Below, one piece after another: positions 34,301 to 42,357 of a stretch of DNA of 64,000 nt. The translations under genes were made by a program, and so were the position numbers. The notes under the pieces are model-generated. The model had not been told where the DNA came from. It saw nothing but the letters and a program-made list of their open reading frames with translations, and did no database searches. The first letter of the stretch is position 1. Every line of letters starts with the position of its first letter. The stretch lies in NCBI GenBank assembly GCA_965209045.1, contig CBDBPW010000003.1, positions 558,001-622,000 of the forward strand. The letters are read 5' to 3'. The stretch comes from JAJEFO01 sp965209045 (GTDB lineage Bacteria; Pseudomonadota; Alphaproteobacteria; Rhodobacterales; Rhodobacteraceae).

Positions 34301-34741
34301 CCACAGATCAGGCTCGGCGTGCCGGTCCTGATCCCGGAACACTACGTGCGCGACCTTGATGTCCGACTTGGCCTGTATCGTCGTCTCTCTGGCCTGTCGT
34401 CCAAGGTTGAAATCGAGGGCTTTGCCGCCGAACTGATTGACCGCTTTGGCAAGCTGCCGAAGGAGGTGGACGCCCTGCTTCTCGTGGTACGGATCAAGGG
34501 CGAATGCAGGAAGGCCGGAATCGCGCGCCTCGACACTGGACCCCGAGGGGCCACGATCCAGTTTCACGCAGACCGATTCGCGAATCCGCAAGGTCTCGTG
34601 GAGTTCATTCAAGATCAGGACGGGCTTGCGAAGCTCAGGAACAACAAGCTCATCTTGCGCCGAGACTGGAGGAAGGCCCGAGATCGCGTTCAAGGCGCCT
34701 TTGTCGTCGCGCGCGAACTGTCTTCAAAGGCGCGCAGTTGA
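31301..34741 (+). CDS. mfd: Transcription-repair coupling factor Mfd
   Basis: A 1146-residue protein of normal Mfd length. The UvrB-homologous N-terminal domains (YERVSPNVDISAERM, PGDYAIRGGIIDIFPPGE) come first, then the RNA-polymerase-interacting domain (ENIELLSRYG), then the RecG-like translocase with Walker A GFGKTEVAMRAA near residue 628, DEEQHFG near 727 and the TRG-type hairpin region, and a C-terminal UvrA-regulatory domain. It pushes stalled RNA polymerase off DNA damage and recruits UvrA. ATG 31301 and ATG 31319 are both possible starts; neither has a strong ribosome site. It is monocistronic and followed by a tRNA-Leu gene. Confidence 0.96.
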   Translation: MSEPRTMTLSGAPEGLDASLVLRELETASRVCHVARDDKRMAAMAEALAFFAPHVPVLKFPGWDCLPYERVSPNVDISAERMATLARLACNAPGPFILLTTLNAATQRVPSRELVRTSSFAARAGEHVNETALRQFLTRMGFVQTPAVAEPGDYAIRGGIIDIFPPGERDPVRLDLFGDVLEDVRRFDAATQRTVAQLSAVELSPVSEIILDEASISRFRQGYRLEFGAGGASDPLYEAVSSGRRHSGIEHWLPFFHERLETLFEYLPDATIMLDDRIRAVHQARWEAVNIQYEARLEARPVVSEMDSVYKPMPPELLYLDDAAWEAATNGRRLLQLAVSPQAAGPGSLDAGGRIGRDFAPERQQESTSLLETVADHIRSRARSGQVVIASYSEGARQRLLGLIADHEILGAALISNFGDVPEGKGRVFLAVWALQHGFESGEGLTVVSEQDIFGDRLTRQPRKRRRADNFLAEARSLSPEDLIVHVEHGVGRYKGLAVVEALGAPHECIHLEYAGGDKLYLPVENIELLSRYGHDEAQLDRLGSAAWQARKAGLKRRIREVADRLVRIAAERHLRKAPIVERPEGLWEAFLARFSHQETDDQLAAIGETLDDMASGKPMDRLICGDVGFGKTEVAMRAAFAAAMSGVQVAVIAPTTLLARQHAARFLERFRGFPIEVRQLSRFVAAKEAARTRDGLAAGTVDIVIGTHAVLARSVRFQKLGLLVVDEEQHFGVTHKERMKQLRSDIHVLTLTATPIPRTLQMSLTGVRDLSVIGTPPIDRLAIRTYVSEFDSVTLREALLREHYRGGQSFFVVPRVSDLPYIETWLSGQVPELSHVVVHGQLAASTLDDRMNAFYEGRYDILLATTIVESGLDIPTANTMIVHRADMFGLAQLYQIRGRVGRSKARAYAYLTTRPNARLTLQAERRLRVLGSLDSLGAGFNLATQDLDIRGAGNILGEEQSGHIREVGFELYRSMLEAAIEKIRSGESEGLTDADEQWSPQIRLGVPVLIPEHYVRDLDVRLGLYRRLSGLSSKVEIEGFAAELIDRFGKLPKEVDALLLVVRIKGECRKAGIARLDTGPRGATIQFHADRFANPQGLVEFIQDQDGLAKLRNNKLILRRDWRKARDRVQGAFVVARELSSKARS

Positions 34742-34838
34742 AGCCGGGTCCGAATGGGCTGCGACAGAATCAGGCACCTTGCCCCTCGCAACACGTCTTG
34801 CGCCTTGGGTCGGCATTGGCCTACAAGCGCCGAAATGT

Positions 34839-34924
34839 GCCCGAGTGGCGGAATGGTAGACGCAGCGGATTCAAAATCCGCCGGCAGCAATGCCGTGCGA
34901 GTTCGAGTCTCGCCTCGGGCACCA
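34839..34924 (+). tRNA. tRNA-Leu (anticodon CAA), CCA encoded
   Basis: The acceptor arms GCCCGAG and CTCGGGC pair perfectly, followed by A and encoded CCA. The anticodon stem GCGGA/TCCGC encloses TTCAAAA, giving anticodon CAA (codon TTG). The long variable arm expected for tRNA-Leu and the T-arm GAGTTCGAGTCTC are present. It stands alone between mfd and the modA-like gene. I looked for a repeated copy of its 3' end that would mark an integrated element and saw none in the window. Confidence 0.95.
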
Positions 34925-34966
34925 GAAAGCGCCAAGACCCCTTGGCAGGTGCATTGAGGGTCAAAA

Positions 34967-35716
34967 TTGAACAACAAGAGACCGCGCGGTCAGATAAAGT
35001 GCGCACTTGCCACTCTCGTTCTAGCATGTTGGACGAGCCTCGCGTCGGCTGCCGATGTAACCATTGCGGTGGCATCGAATTTCGTCACGACTGCCTTCAA
35101 GCTCGTTGCCGCATTCGAAGGCGAGACGGGACACTCCGTCGCGGTCGGTCATGGCGCCACCGGGCACCTGTATACGCAGATCGTGCGCGGCGCCCCTTTC
35201 GACGTGCTTCTTGCAGGCGATGATGAACGTCCTGCAATGCTGTTGGCCAACGGGCGGGCAACCGAAACGCGTGCATATGCTGTAGGCCGCCTTGCATTGG
35301 TATCGCGGGAACCCTTGACGCGAAAGTCTGCCGCCAAGGCCCTGGAAGGCAAGACCGTTGCCTTGGCCGACCCCATCGCAGCCCCCTACGGCAAGGCATC
35401 CACGAGGGCGATGGAAAGGTTGAAGCTGGATACCGCCAGCTTTCGGACCCTTCTGGTCATTAACATCGGCCAGGTAGCCACCCTCTTCGAAACCGGCAAC
35501 GCCGATGCCGCCTTCGTGGCGGCGTCACAGGTTCCGTTTCTTGATGCGCCCGATGTATTCGACCTTGAAGAGCTGATTCCCGGCATTCCGCAGCATGCGG
35601 CCTTTCTTACCAGGGCAGTAGGGAACGAGGCTGCGCGCGCGTTCTGGGACTGGTTGGCGACGGAGAGCGCTCAGGACCTGATCGCCGCATCAGGTTACGA
35701 CCTCCCGGAACAGTGA
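34967..35716 (+). CDS. Molybdate ABC transporter binding protein (ModA-like), orphan
   Basis: A 249-residue periplasmic protein. The signal peptide is hydrophobic from about residue 11 and cut near SLASAADVT. The mature start VTIAVASNFVTTAFKLVAAF and the motif GHGATGHLYTQIVRGAPFDV are typical of ModA, with the later ligand region ALADPIAAPYGKAS. The start is TTG 34967, with GAGGG upstream; there is no ATG before the signal peptide. No modB or modC follows, so it either works with a permease encoded elsewhere or binds another oxyanion or a related ligand. Confidence 0.82.
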   Translation: MNNKRPRGQIKCALATLVLACWTSLASAADVTIAVASNFVTTAFKLVAAFEGETGHSVAVGHGATGHLYTQIVRGAPFDVLLAGDDERPAMLLANGRATETRAYAVGRLALVSREPLTRKSAAKALEGKTVALADPIAAPYGKASTRAMERLKLDTASFRTLLVINIGQVATLFETGNADAAFVAASQVPFLDAPDVFDLEELIPGIPQHAAFLTRAVGNEAARAFWDWLATESAQDLIAASGYDLPEQ

Positions 35717-36139
35717 CGACACTCTGCCTTTGGGACGGGGCGTCACGATTCTCAGGCGAATGCGGGCAATGTGCCCGAGGTGCTCAAGCTTCCACGTTTT
35801 GCCTCGCCGCCTTCACCCATTGGATGCGCAGCCAAAGGTTGTGCCATGCGACGATGATTTCGCGCTCATGCTCCGGGACACAGGTGTGACATGTCCAGTG
35901 TCGCACCGAGAAATGACGAGAGATGAGATGTCCACCGTCCGCCGTTGCGCTGATTGCCTGCAATCGACACTTGCAGGCGCCCGAGACTTTTTTGCTTGCA
36001 ACCGTCGGCGCGCCGTCATAGTTCGCGCCCACTTCACAGGCAGGGCTTGGGCTGCGGAGGGATTCATCCTCGTGCGGTCCGCCGGTTGGGAGAAATCTCT
36101 GACGTCCTGCCGAGGCGCAAACCGGGAAAGGAATTGGCC
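35717..36139. other. Intergenic region upstream of rpsB
   Basis: About 420 bases with no convincing frame. It should contain the rpsB-tsf promoter and any S2-responsive leader; only the hairpin near 35956 stands out. I could not pick a convincing -35/-10 pair. Confidence 0.4.
35956..35978 (+). other. Perfect 8-bp hairpin in the rpsB leader region
   Basis: GCCTGCAA and TTGCAGGC form a perfect stem around TCGACAC; a run of six T follows ten bases later (35988-35993). It could be the terminator of the modA-like gene or a control hairpin upstream of rpsB, which starts 160 bases downstream. The gap to the T run is too long for a standard terminator. Confidence 0.35.
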
Positions 36140-37291
36140 ATGGCGCTCCCTGAATTCACGATGCGCCAGCTTCTGGAAGCTGGCGTCCATTTCGGTCACC
36201 AGACACAGCGGTGGAATCCGCGCATGTCGGAATTCATCTATGGTGAACGAAACGGCATCCACATCATCGACCTGACCCAGACCGTGCCCATGCTTGACGC
36301 CGCGTTGAACGCCATCCGTGAGACTGTGGCGAAGAACGGCCGCATTCTCTTTGTCGGCACGAAGCGTCAGGCGCAGAAACCCATTGCCGAGGCGGCGGAG
36401 AAATGCGCGCAGTACTACATGAACCACCGCTGGCTCGGCGGCACGCTGACCAACTGGAAGACGGTTTCGCAGTCGATCAAGCGTCTGAACGAGATTGACG
36501 AGCAGATGGCCGACGGGGCGGAGGGCCTGACAAAGAAGGAACGCCTTGGCATCGAGCGCGAGCAATCAAAGCTTCAGGCGTCGCTTGGCGGAATCCGTGA
36601 AATGGGCGGCGTGCCGGATCTTCTCTTTGTGATCGACGTGAACAAGGAAGACCTTGCGGTCGCCGAGGCAAGGAAGCTTGGCATTCCGGTCGTTGCCGTC
36701 GTTGACACCAATTGCGCGCCGGATGGCATTGACTACATCGTTCCTGGCAATGACGACGCTTCGCGGGCGGTGGCGCTCTACTGTGATCTCGTGAGCCGTG
36801 CCGCACTTGACGGCATGAGTGCCCAGCTTGGCGCTGCCGGAATCGACCTTGGCGAAATAGAATCGGCCGCGGAGGAGCCGGCTCTCGAAGCAGGGGCCGG
36901 CGCGCCGACGACCGAAGATGCGCCGGGCGCAGTGCCAGTCGCCGGGGGCGTGCGGACGGAAGAGGCAAGCGCCGACAAAGCCACGAGTGACAAGGAGGTG
37001 CCTTCGGCGGAGAACGCGGAATCCGTGGCCAGCGAAGCGCCTGCCAAGGAGGCTCCGGAACGAAGCGCGGTCACGGGTGCAGATGTCCGGAAGGGAACGC
37101 CGGCAAGGGAAGCTGATGCAGCCGAAGGGAAGGCGTCAACTGAGGCCGTCGCTGCGACGGCGGCCTCGACCCAGGAAGCAGCCGCCGGAGAAGATGCGTC
37201 GGCAAGGAACGCGACCGCCGGGACAGACAACCCCGGGGCCAAGGGGACAGCGACGCCAAAGAAGCTGGCCAACATCGAAGAGGCTGGCTGA
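36140..37291 (+). CDS. rpsB: 30S ribosomal protein S2 with long Ala/Glu-rich tail
   Basis: A 383-residue protein. The first 230 or so residues are a standard S2: MRQLLEAGVHFGHQTQRWNP, MNHRWLGGTLTNWKTVSQSI, GVPDLLFVIDVNKEDLAVAE and PVVAVVDTNCAPDGIDYIVP. ATG 36140 has AAAGGA upstream. Residues about 235-383 form a low-complexity tail rich in Ala, Glu, Thr and Ser that ends KKLANIEEAG; E. coli S2 has only 241 residues in total. The tail lies outside the conserved fold and is probably disordered. tsf follows 71 bases downstream, the usual pair. Confidence 0.97.
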   Translation: MALPEFTMRQLLEAGVHFGHQTQRWNPRMSEFIYGERNGIHIIDLTQTVPMLDAALNAIRETVAKNGRILFVGTKRQAQKPIAEAAEKCAQYYMNHRWLGGTLTNWKTVSQSIKRLNEIDEQMADGAEGLTKKERLGIEREQSKLQASLGGIREMGGVPDLLFVIDVNKEDLAVAEARKLGIPVVAVVDTNCAPDGIDYIVPGNDDASRAVALYCDLVSRAALDGMSAQLGAAGIDLGEIESAAEEPALEAGAGAPTTEDAPGAVPVAGGVRTEEASADKATSDKEVPSAENAESVASEAPAKEAPERSAVTGADVRKGTPAREADAAEGKASTEAVAATAASTQEAAAGEDASARNATAGTDNPGAKGTATPKKLANIEEAG

Positions 37292-37362
37292 AGCCGAATC
37301 AGGCAGATGGGAATTGGGGTGCGGGGGGTCGTGCCCGGGACGGGCGATCAAGGAGAGCCAGG

Positions 37363-38277
37363 ATGTCAATCACTGCAGCACTTGTGAAAGAGCTTCGCGA
37401 CGCAACCGGTGCGGGCATGATGGATGCCAAGAAGGCGTTGACCGAATCCGACGGCGACATGGCCGCCGCCGCGGATTGGCTGCGAACGAAGGGGCTGGCG
37501 AAGGCAGACAAGAAGTCGGGGCGCACAGCTGCCGAAGGCCTCGTTGCTGTCAGGACTGACGGGGGCAGGGGCGTTGTCGTGGAGGTGAATTCTGAAACCG
37601 ACTTCGTTGCCAAGAACGAGGATTTCCAGTCGATGGTCACGGACCTGGCCACGGCTGCTCTCGCCGTCGACAGCGTCGAAGCGTTGAAGTCTGCGGACTT
37701 GGGCGGCAAGCCTGCCTCGGAAGTGATCACCGATGCCGTGGCCAAGATCGGGGAGAACATCCAGCTTCGCAGGATGGCGAGCATGGGCGGCGATCGCGTT
37801 GCATCATACGTCCACAACGCCGTGGCAAAAGGCATGGGCAAGATCGGTGTCCTGGTGGCGTATTCGGGTGCGGACCCGGAACTTCCGCGGCAGATTGCAA
37901 TGCACGTTGCGGCCATCAATCCCGTGGCGCTTGACGAGGCCGCCCTGGATGCCTCGGTTGTCGCGAAGGAGCGCGACATCCAGATGGAAATTGCGCGCGA
38001 AAGCGGGAAGCCCGAAGCGGTTGTCGAGAAGATGATCGAGGGACGGATGAGGAAGTTCATTGCCGAGTCGACGCTCCTGAATCAGGAATTCGTCGTGAAT
38101 CCAGACCTGACGGTTGGCAAGGCGGCGGAAGAGGCCGGCATCGAGGTGACGGGCTTCGTTCGCCTCGAAGTTGGTGAAGGCATCGAGAAGAAGGAAGAGG
38201 ATTTCGCGGCCGAAGTCGCGAAGGCTGCCCAGGTAGTGCAGGAACCGTCGACGCATGCCGACGATCCTGACGCTTGA
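37363..38277 (+). CDS. tsf: Elongation factor Ts
   Basis: A 304-residue EF-Ts, the nucleotide exchange factor of EF-Tu. The N-terminal UBA-like domain reads VKELRDATGAGMMDAKKALT; the TDFVA motif appears as SETDFVAKNEDFQ; two dimerisation subdomains follow (HVAAINP, EFVVNPDLTVGKAAEEAG). AAGGAG precedes ATG 37363. The usual followers pyrH and frr are absent; instead a decayed sulfatase fragment on the opposite strand begins about 190 bases away. Confidence 0.97.
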   Translation: MSITAALVKELRDATGAGMMDAKKALTESDGDMAAAADWLRTKGLAKADKKSGRTAAEGLVAVRTDGGRGVVVEVNSETDFVAKNEDFQSMVTDLATAALAVDSVEALKSADLGGKPASEVITDAVAKIGENIQLRRMASMGGDRVASYVHNAVAKGMGKIGVLVAYSGADPELPRQIAMHVAAINPVALDEAALDASVVAKERDIQMEIARESGKPEAVVEKMIEGRMRKFIAESTLLNQEFVVNPDLTVGKAAEEAGIEVTGFVRLEVGEGIEKKEEDFAAEVAKAAQVVQEPSTHADDPDA

Positions 38278-38464
38278 CGGAAAGCCTTGCCACATATGAC
38301 GGCTCCGCCGGGCAAGGCGGCTTCGGGCGGACTTGCCGGGACCACTGTGGAGTACGGCAGCCTTGGCCCGCATCTTGCTTGCTCATGATGAGTGCAGCGA
38401 AGGTGGGAAATGCCTTGCGGAAAGATTGCGTCCTGAGCCGGAGTCGACCGCAAGCGGACCTGCA

Positions 38465-38627
38465 TCTCGTCAACAAGAGAACTTTCTGACCGCGCGGCCC
38501 GTTCGGCAAGGCGGCCGAAGTGTGGCATGTTGATCAATCGCCCGCCGTGCGCCCCGATCGCGTTGCGCTTCAGCGAATCCACGAGAACAAGCAGGACTTT
38601 CGTCTCGCGCTCTCCGCGTCGGGTCAG
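38465..38627 (-). pseudogene. N-terminal remnant of a second sulfatase
   Basis: Directly after the intact sulfatase, a frame reads ETKVLLVLVDSLKRN, then GGRLINMPHFGRLAERAARS, which matches the first 50 residues of alkaline-phosphatase-superfamily sulfatases (metal-binding Asp in LVDSL). It has no normal start: CTG occupies the place where an ATGA overlap with the upstream stop would be expected, as seen at the other junction of this operon. Homology stops near 38470 and the rest of the gene, including the active-site Cys, is missing. It marks the end of the LysR-TTT-sulfatase operon next to tsf. Confidence 0.6.
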
Positions 38628-40249
38628 CCAATCTTGCCGTGCAGGTCCGTGCCGCGCCCGTAGCGCGATTTGGCGAGGCTGATCACTTCTTCCCAGGGGC
38701 GGACGCCCAGCCTTTCGGCCCAGTCGCCGTGATCCCGGATCATTCGGTCGCGTGCGTTGGCGTGCCGGTCGCTCAGATCGTTCAACTCCGTCCGGTCGTC
38801 CACCATGTTGTAGAGTTCCCAGGCCTGACCGTGCTTGCGCACGATCTTCCAATCCCCCTGTCGCAGCGCTGCGTTGCCTTCGTGCTCCCAGAAAATCGGC
38901 CGCTCGCGCACGCGATCGCTGCCGGGGCGGAACAGCCCGGCGAAGCTCTCGCCATCGAGTTTCTGAACCGTGTGACCGCCGAATTCGACCGGATAGCTGG
39001 TGCCGGTGATGTCGAGGATGGTCGGCAACACGTCGACCACGTGCCAGGGCGAATGGACAAATCCGCGATTGTCGATCCCGTTCGGCCAATGGGCGACCAT
39101 CGGCGTAGAAATGCCGCCTTCGTGGACCCAATGCTTGTACAGCCGGAACGGTGCGTTCGACACGTTGGCCCAAGGAAGATCGTAGCTCATGAAGGTCTGC
39201 GGGCCTCCGGGGCGGAGCGACGGGCGGTTGCCTGACCGGACTTCGCGCCCGTCCGGCAACCGGTCCGGGAAGAACTTGCACCAGCCGTCCTCGGCGAGCA
39301 GCTCCGCACAACCGCCGTTGTCAGAGAGAAACAGGATCAGCGTGTCGTCCTTCACGCCAAGGCGCTCGAGTTGATCGACCACCCGGCCCACGCCCGCATC
39401 CATCCGGTCGACCATCGCGGCATAGACCGCCATGCGGGCAGCCTCCCAATCACCGCTAGCGACCTCGTCCCACGGCGGCGCTTCGGCATCCCGGGGCGAG
39501 ATGTCCCACGGGTTTTGCAGCACTCCGGCACCGATCATGTTTTCGTGCCGCGCCGTGCGGATCGAGTCCCAGCCGCCCAGGTAGGTGCGACCGTAGCGGG
39601 CGATGTCTTCCTCCGGCGCGTGAAGCGGCCAATGAGGCGCGTTATAGGCGAGGTAGAGAAAGAACGGCGCGTCGTCCTCTACGGCTTCGCCGATCATTCC
39701 GCAGGCCCTCTCGCTGATGGCGTCGGTCAGATAGAAGTCGTTGCTCGTGACTTCCACACGCTGGTCATTTTCCATCAGGTGGTGGGGAAAGAAGAAGCTC
39801 ATCGCGCCATCGACCATGCCGAAGAACCGGTCGAATCCGCGCTGGCGAGGTGACGGATGATCCAGGTCGCCGACCCGCCAGCTATCGGCCTCGCGTGGCT
39901 CGAAATCGCCGCCGACATGCCACTTCCCGGACATGAGCGTCCGATAGCCATTCTCGCGCAGCGCTTCTGGGATTGTGACCGCGTCGCTCCTTAGCTTGCC
40001 CTGGTATTCCGGAATCCCGAAATCGACCGCCATGTACCCGATGCCCGCCTTGTGCGGATAGAGCCCCGTCAGCAGCGACGCGCGGGTCGGGCAGCAGCGC
40101 GCGCAATTGTACATCGAGCTCAAGGTGACGCCATTCGCGGCGAGGCGGTTGATATTGGGAGTCCGGATCTCGGACCCCATGCATCCGAGATCGGCAAAGC
40201 CCATGTCGTCGACGAGGATCAAGATGACGTTTGGGCGGTCGGGTGTCAT
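38624..40249 (-). CDS. Type I sulfatase (arylsulfatase family)
   Basis: A 541-residue sulfatase. The N-terminus PNVILILVDDMGFADLGCMG holds two calcium ligands (Asp14, Asp15), and NCARCCPTRASLLTG holds the C-x-P-x-R maturation motif; Cys52 would become formylglycine. Later landmarks are YLAYNAPHWPLHAP, LFLSDNGGCAE and WPNGIDNRGFVHSPWHVVDV. No signal peptide is visible, so it should be cytoplasmic and act on an imported sulfate ester. Its start overlaps the TctA stop (ATGA at 40246-40249), so it is co-translated with the TTT transporter. Whether it cleaves an aryl or alkyl sulfate ester cannot be said. It needs an FGE or other maturase, not encoded here. Confidence 0.92.
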   Translation of the reverse strand: MTPDRPNVILILVDDMGFADLGCMGSEIRTPNINRLAANGVTLSSMYNCARCCPTRASLLTGLYPHKAGIGYMAVDFGIPEYQGKLRSDAVTIPEALRENGYRTLMSGKWHVGGDFEPREADSWRVGDLDHPSPRQRGFDRFFGMVDGAMSFFFPHHLMENDQRVEVTSNDFYLTDAISERACGMIGEAVEDDAPFFLYLAYNAPHWPLHAPEEDIARYGRTYLGGWDSIRTARHENMIGAGVLQNPWDISPRDAEAPPWDEVASGDWEAARMAVYAAMVDRMDAGVGRVVDQLERLGVKDDTLILFLSDNGGCAELLAEDGWCKFFPDRLPDGREVRSGNRPSLRPGGPQTFMSYDLPWANVSNAPFRLYKHWVHEGGISTPMVAHWPNGIDNRGFVHSPWHVVDVLPTILDITGTSYPVEFGGHTVQKLDGESFAGLFRPGSDRVRERPIFWEHEGNAALRQGDWKIVRKHGQAWELYNMVDDRTELNDLSDRHANARDRMIRDHGDWAERLGVRPWEEVISLAKSRYGRGTDLHGKIG

Positions 40250-41772
40250 TCGTTGTCTCCCGCCACCGCGCCCGGCGCCCGCCAAAAGGCTACCCGAGCC
40301 TTGACCTTGGCCGGAACCCAGATCCAGGCGAAGACGACGATGTTGATCGCCATGATCACGGCGCAGATCGGACGCTCGAAAAAGATGCCGTAATCTCCGC
40401 CTGAGAAGAGAAGTGACCGACGCAGGTTCTCTTCGCAGATCGGGCCGAGCACAAGCCCGATGACCACCGGCGCGAGCGGATAACCCGCGCGACGCAGAAT
40501 GTAGCCGAGGATGCCGAATCCCAGCATCGTCCACAGGTCGAACACGGACCAGCGGATCGAGTATGTTCCGACGATCGCGAGAACTGTGATGATCGGGATG
40601 AGCTGCCGTTTCTTGATCCTCAGCGTGAAGGCGAAGAGCGGCGCGAGCCAGATGCCGAGGAAGACCAGCGCCACATTGGCGAACAGGTAGGCCAGAAAGA
40701 TGCCGCCCACGATGTCGATATGGTTCTCGAACAACGTCGGCCCGGGGAAATAGCCGATCAGGATCAGCGATCCCATCAATACCGCTGCCGCCGCATCACC
40801 CGGAACACCTAGCGCAAAGGACGGAATCAGCGCCCCCCCGCAACATGCATTGTTCGCAGACTCCGTCGCGATCACGCCGTTTGGCTCACCTTCGCCAAAC
40901 TTCTCTCCCGGCTTGGCGTTGGACTTTGCAATTGCGTAAGAGGTGAATGATGAAATGACGCCGCCCGCACCCGGGAGAATTCCAAAGAAAGTCCCGATCA
41001 CCGATGACCTCAGCAGGTTGAACCAGCGGGGAACAAGCATTCCGAGCGATGACAGAAAGGGTACGCGGCCCGTCGTGCGATCTTTCTTGTCGTCCAGGCC
41101 GCCCCGCTCGATCTCGAGGAACATCTCGGAAAACGCAAAAAGACCGACGATCACGGCGACAATGTGAAAGCCGCCCAGGAGCGCGTCGGTCCCGAATGTG
41201 AACCGGTTGTATTGCGAGAACTTGTCTGCGCCGAAGGTCGCAATGAAGAGACCGAGCGCCGCGACGGTCAGGCCCTTGACAGCTGAGCCACGCGACACGA
41301 CCGAGACGCTCAGCAGTCCCAGCAACGTCACGGCGAAGTACTCGAACGGACCGAATTTCAAGGCGACATCGGCAAGGAGCGGCGAGAGAAACACGAGAAA
41401 CAGCCCGCCGATCATCCCGCCGACGGAAGAGGAGGCCACGGCCAGGCCAATCGCCTCTCCCCCGCGTCCCTTTACGGCCATCGGAAAGCCGTCGAGGAGC
41501 GTTGCCGCCGCGAGCGGCGTACCCGGGATGCGCAGAAGGATCGCCGAGACAGCGCCGCCGCAGCTCCCGCCGACGTAAACGGCGACCAGTAACGACATGG
41601 CTGCAACCTGGTCGAGGTAGATCGCGACCGGCGTCAAAAGCACAATGCCCATGAGCGGGCCGAGCCCCGGCAGAACCCCGATTATGAGCCCCGCGAGCGT
41701 CCCCAGCGTCACCATCGTGAGTGCTTGGGGAGTCAAAAATCCGGCAAGACCTTGACTGAGAATTTCTAACAT
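40246..41772 (-). CDS. tctA: TTT transporter large permease (TctA)
   Basis: A 508-residue polytopic membrane protein with the TctA signatures LAGLIIGVLPGLGPLMGIVL, ILLRIPGTPLAAATLLDGFP and TESANNACCGGALIPSFALG. It is not fused to a small subunit, unlike the TTT permease at 27.7 kb. The small subunit gene lies nine bases upstream and the sulfatase gene overlaps its 3' end. It probably imports the sulfated carboxylate that the sulfatase then cleaves. Confidence 0.93.
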   Translation of the reverse strand: MLEILSQGLAGFLTPQALTMVTLGTLAGLIIGVLPGLGPLMGIVLLTPVAIYLDQVAAMSLLVAVYVGGSCGGAVSAILLRIPGTPLAAATLLDGFPMAVKGRGGEAIGLAVASSSVGGMIGGLFLVFLSPLLADVALKFGPFEYFAVTLLGLLSVSVVSRGSAVKGLTVAALGLFIATFGADKFSQYNRFTFGTDALLGGFHIVAVIVGLFAFSEMFLEIERGGLDDKKDRTTGRVPFLSSLGMLVPRWFNLLRSSVIGTFFGILPGAGGVISSFTSYAIAKSNAKPGEKFGEGEPNGVIATESANNACCGGALIPSFALGVPGDAAAAVLMGSLILIGYFPGPTLFENHIDIVGGIFLAYLFANVALVFLGIWLAPLFAFTLRIKKRQLIPIITVLAIVGTYSIRWSVFDLWTMLGFGILGYILRRAGYPLAPVVIGLVLGPICEENLRRSLLFSGGDYGIFFERPICAVIMAINIVVFAWIWVPAKVKARVAFWRAPGAVAGDNE

Positions 41773-41781
41773 CGGTGGCCT

Positions 41782-42273
41782 CTAGAACCCGATTCCGATT
41801 TGGCCGACCGGGAACACAACATTCAGGCCCTGTTCAAAGATCAAGGCGAGGATCAGTGAAATTGCGACACCAAGAACCAATGCCTCTATCCAGCGCGCGC
41901 CGAGCAGCAGGAATTGCGCGAACAGAAAGATCGGGGTGGCAAGATCGTAGCCGACATGACGCAAAGTCCCGAGATAGATGGCGACGAGGCCGAGATGCAG
42001 AACTGCCTTTCGCCGCAGGGCCGGATTGCGCTCTGGCATAGCCGAGTCTTCGGACAGCCGACTTTGCCGCCCCAGGGCGACTGATCCGACCGTCGCCACA
42101 GATAGGAAGATGAGCCCACAAGCTATGATTTGGGGGAAGAGTGCCGCATTTTGGAGCGCATCCCCGTCCCCGAATCCGGCTTCCACAAAGACCGTGCCAG
42201 TATAGGCAAGAATGCCGATCCCGAGAGCGAGAAAGAGACCTGCAACGGCATAGTCCATCAGCCTACTTGTCAT
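41782..42273 (-). CDS. tctB: TTT transporter small permease (TctB)
   Basis: A 163-residue protein with four hydrophobic segments (AGLFLALGIGILAYTGTVFV, then LFPQIIACGLIFLSVATVGS, LFAQFLLLGARWIEALVLGV and the last near ISLILALIFEQGLNVVFPV). Sequence is poorly conserved in this family; the call rests mainly on topology and position between tctC and tctA. Confidence 0.88.
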   Translation of the reverse strand: MTSRLMDYAVAGLFLALGIGILAYTGTVFVEAGFGDGDALQNAALFPQIIACGLIFLSVATVGSVALGRQSRLSEDSAMPERNPALRRKAVLHLGLVAIYLGTLRHVGYDLATPIFLFAQFLLLGARWIEALVLGVAISLILALIFEQGLNVVFPVGQIGIGF

Positions 42274-42357
42274 GGCGCGGCACCTTGAAGCTCGGCTTTG
42301 GCCAAACGCGTGCGCGGCCCGCGGAATGTCAGAGTGCGGGCCACGCGAGAGGGAAGA

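Noticed and set aside
38082..39311. Minus-strand ORF of 409 codons over the sulfatase end
   Set aside because: Most of it is an out-of-frame shadow of the sulfatase; only the short stretch 38465-38627 has sulfatase homology and was reported separately.
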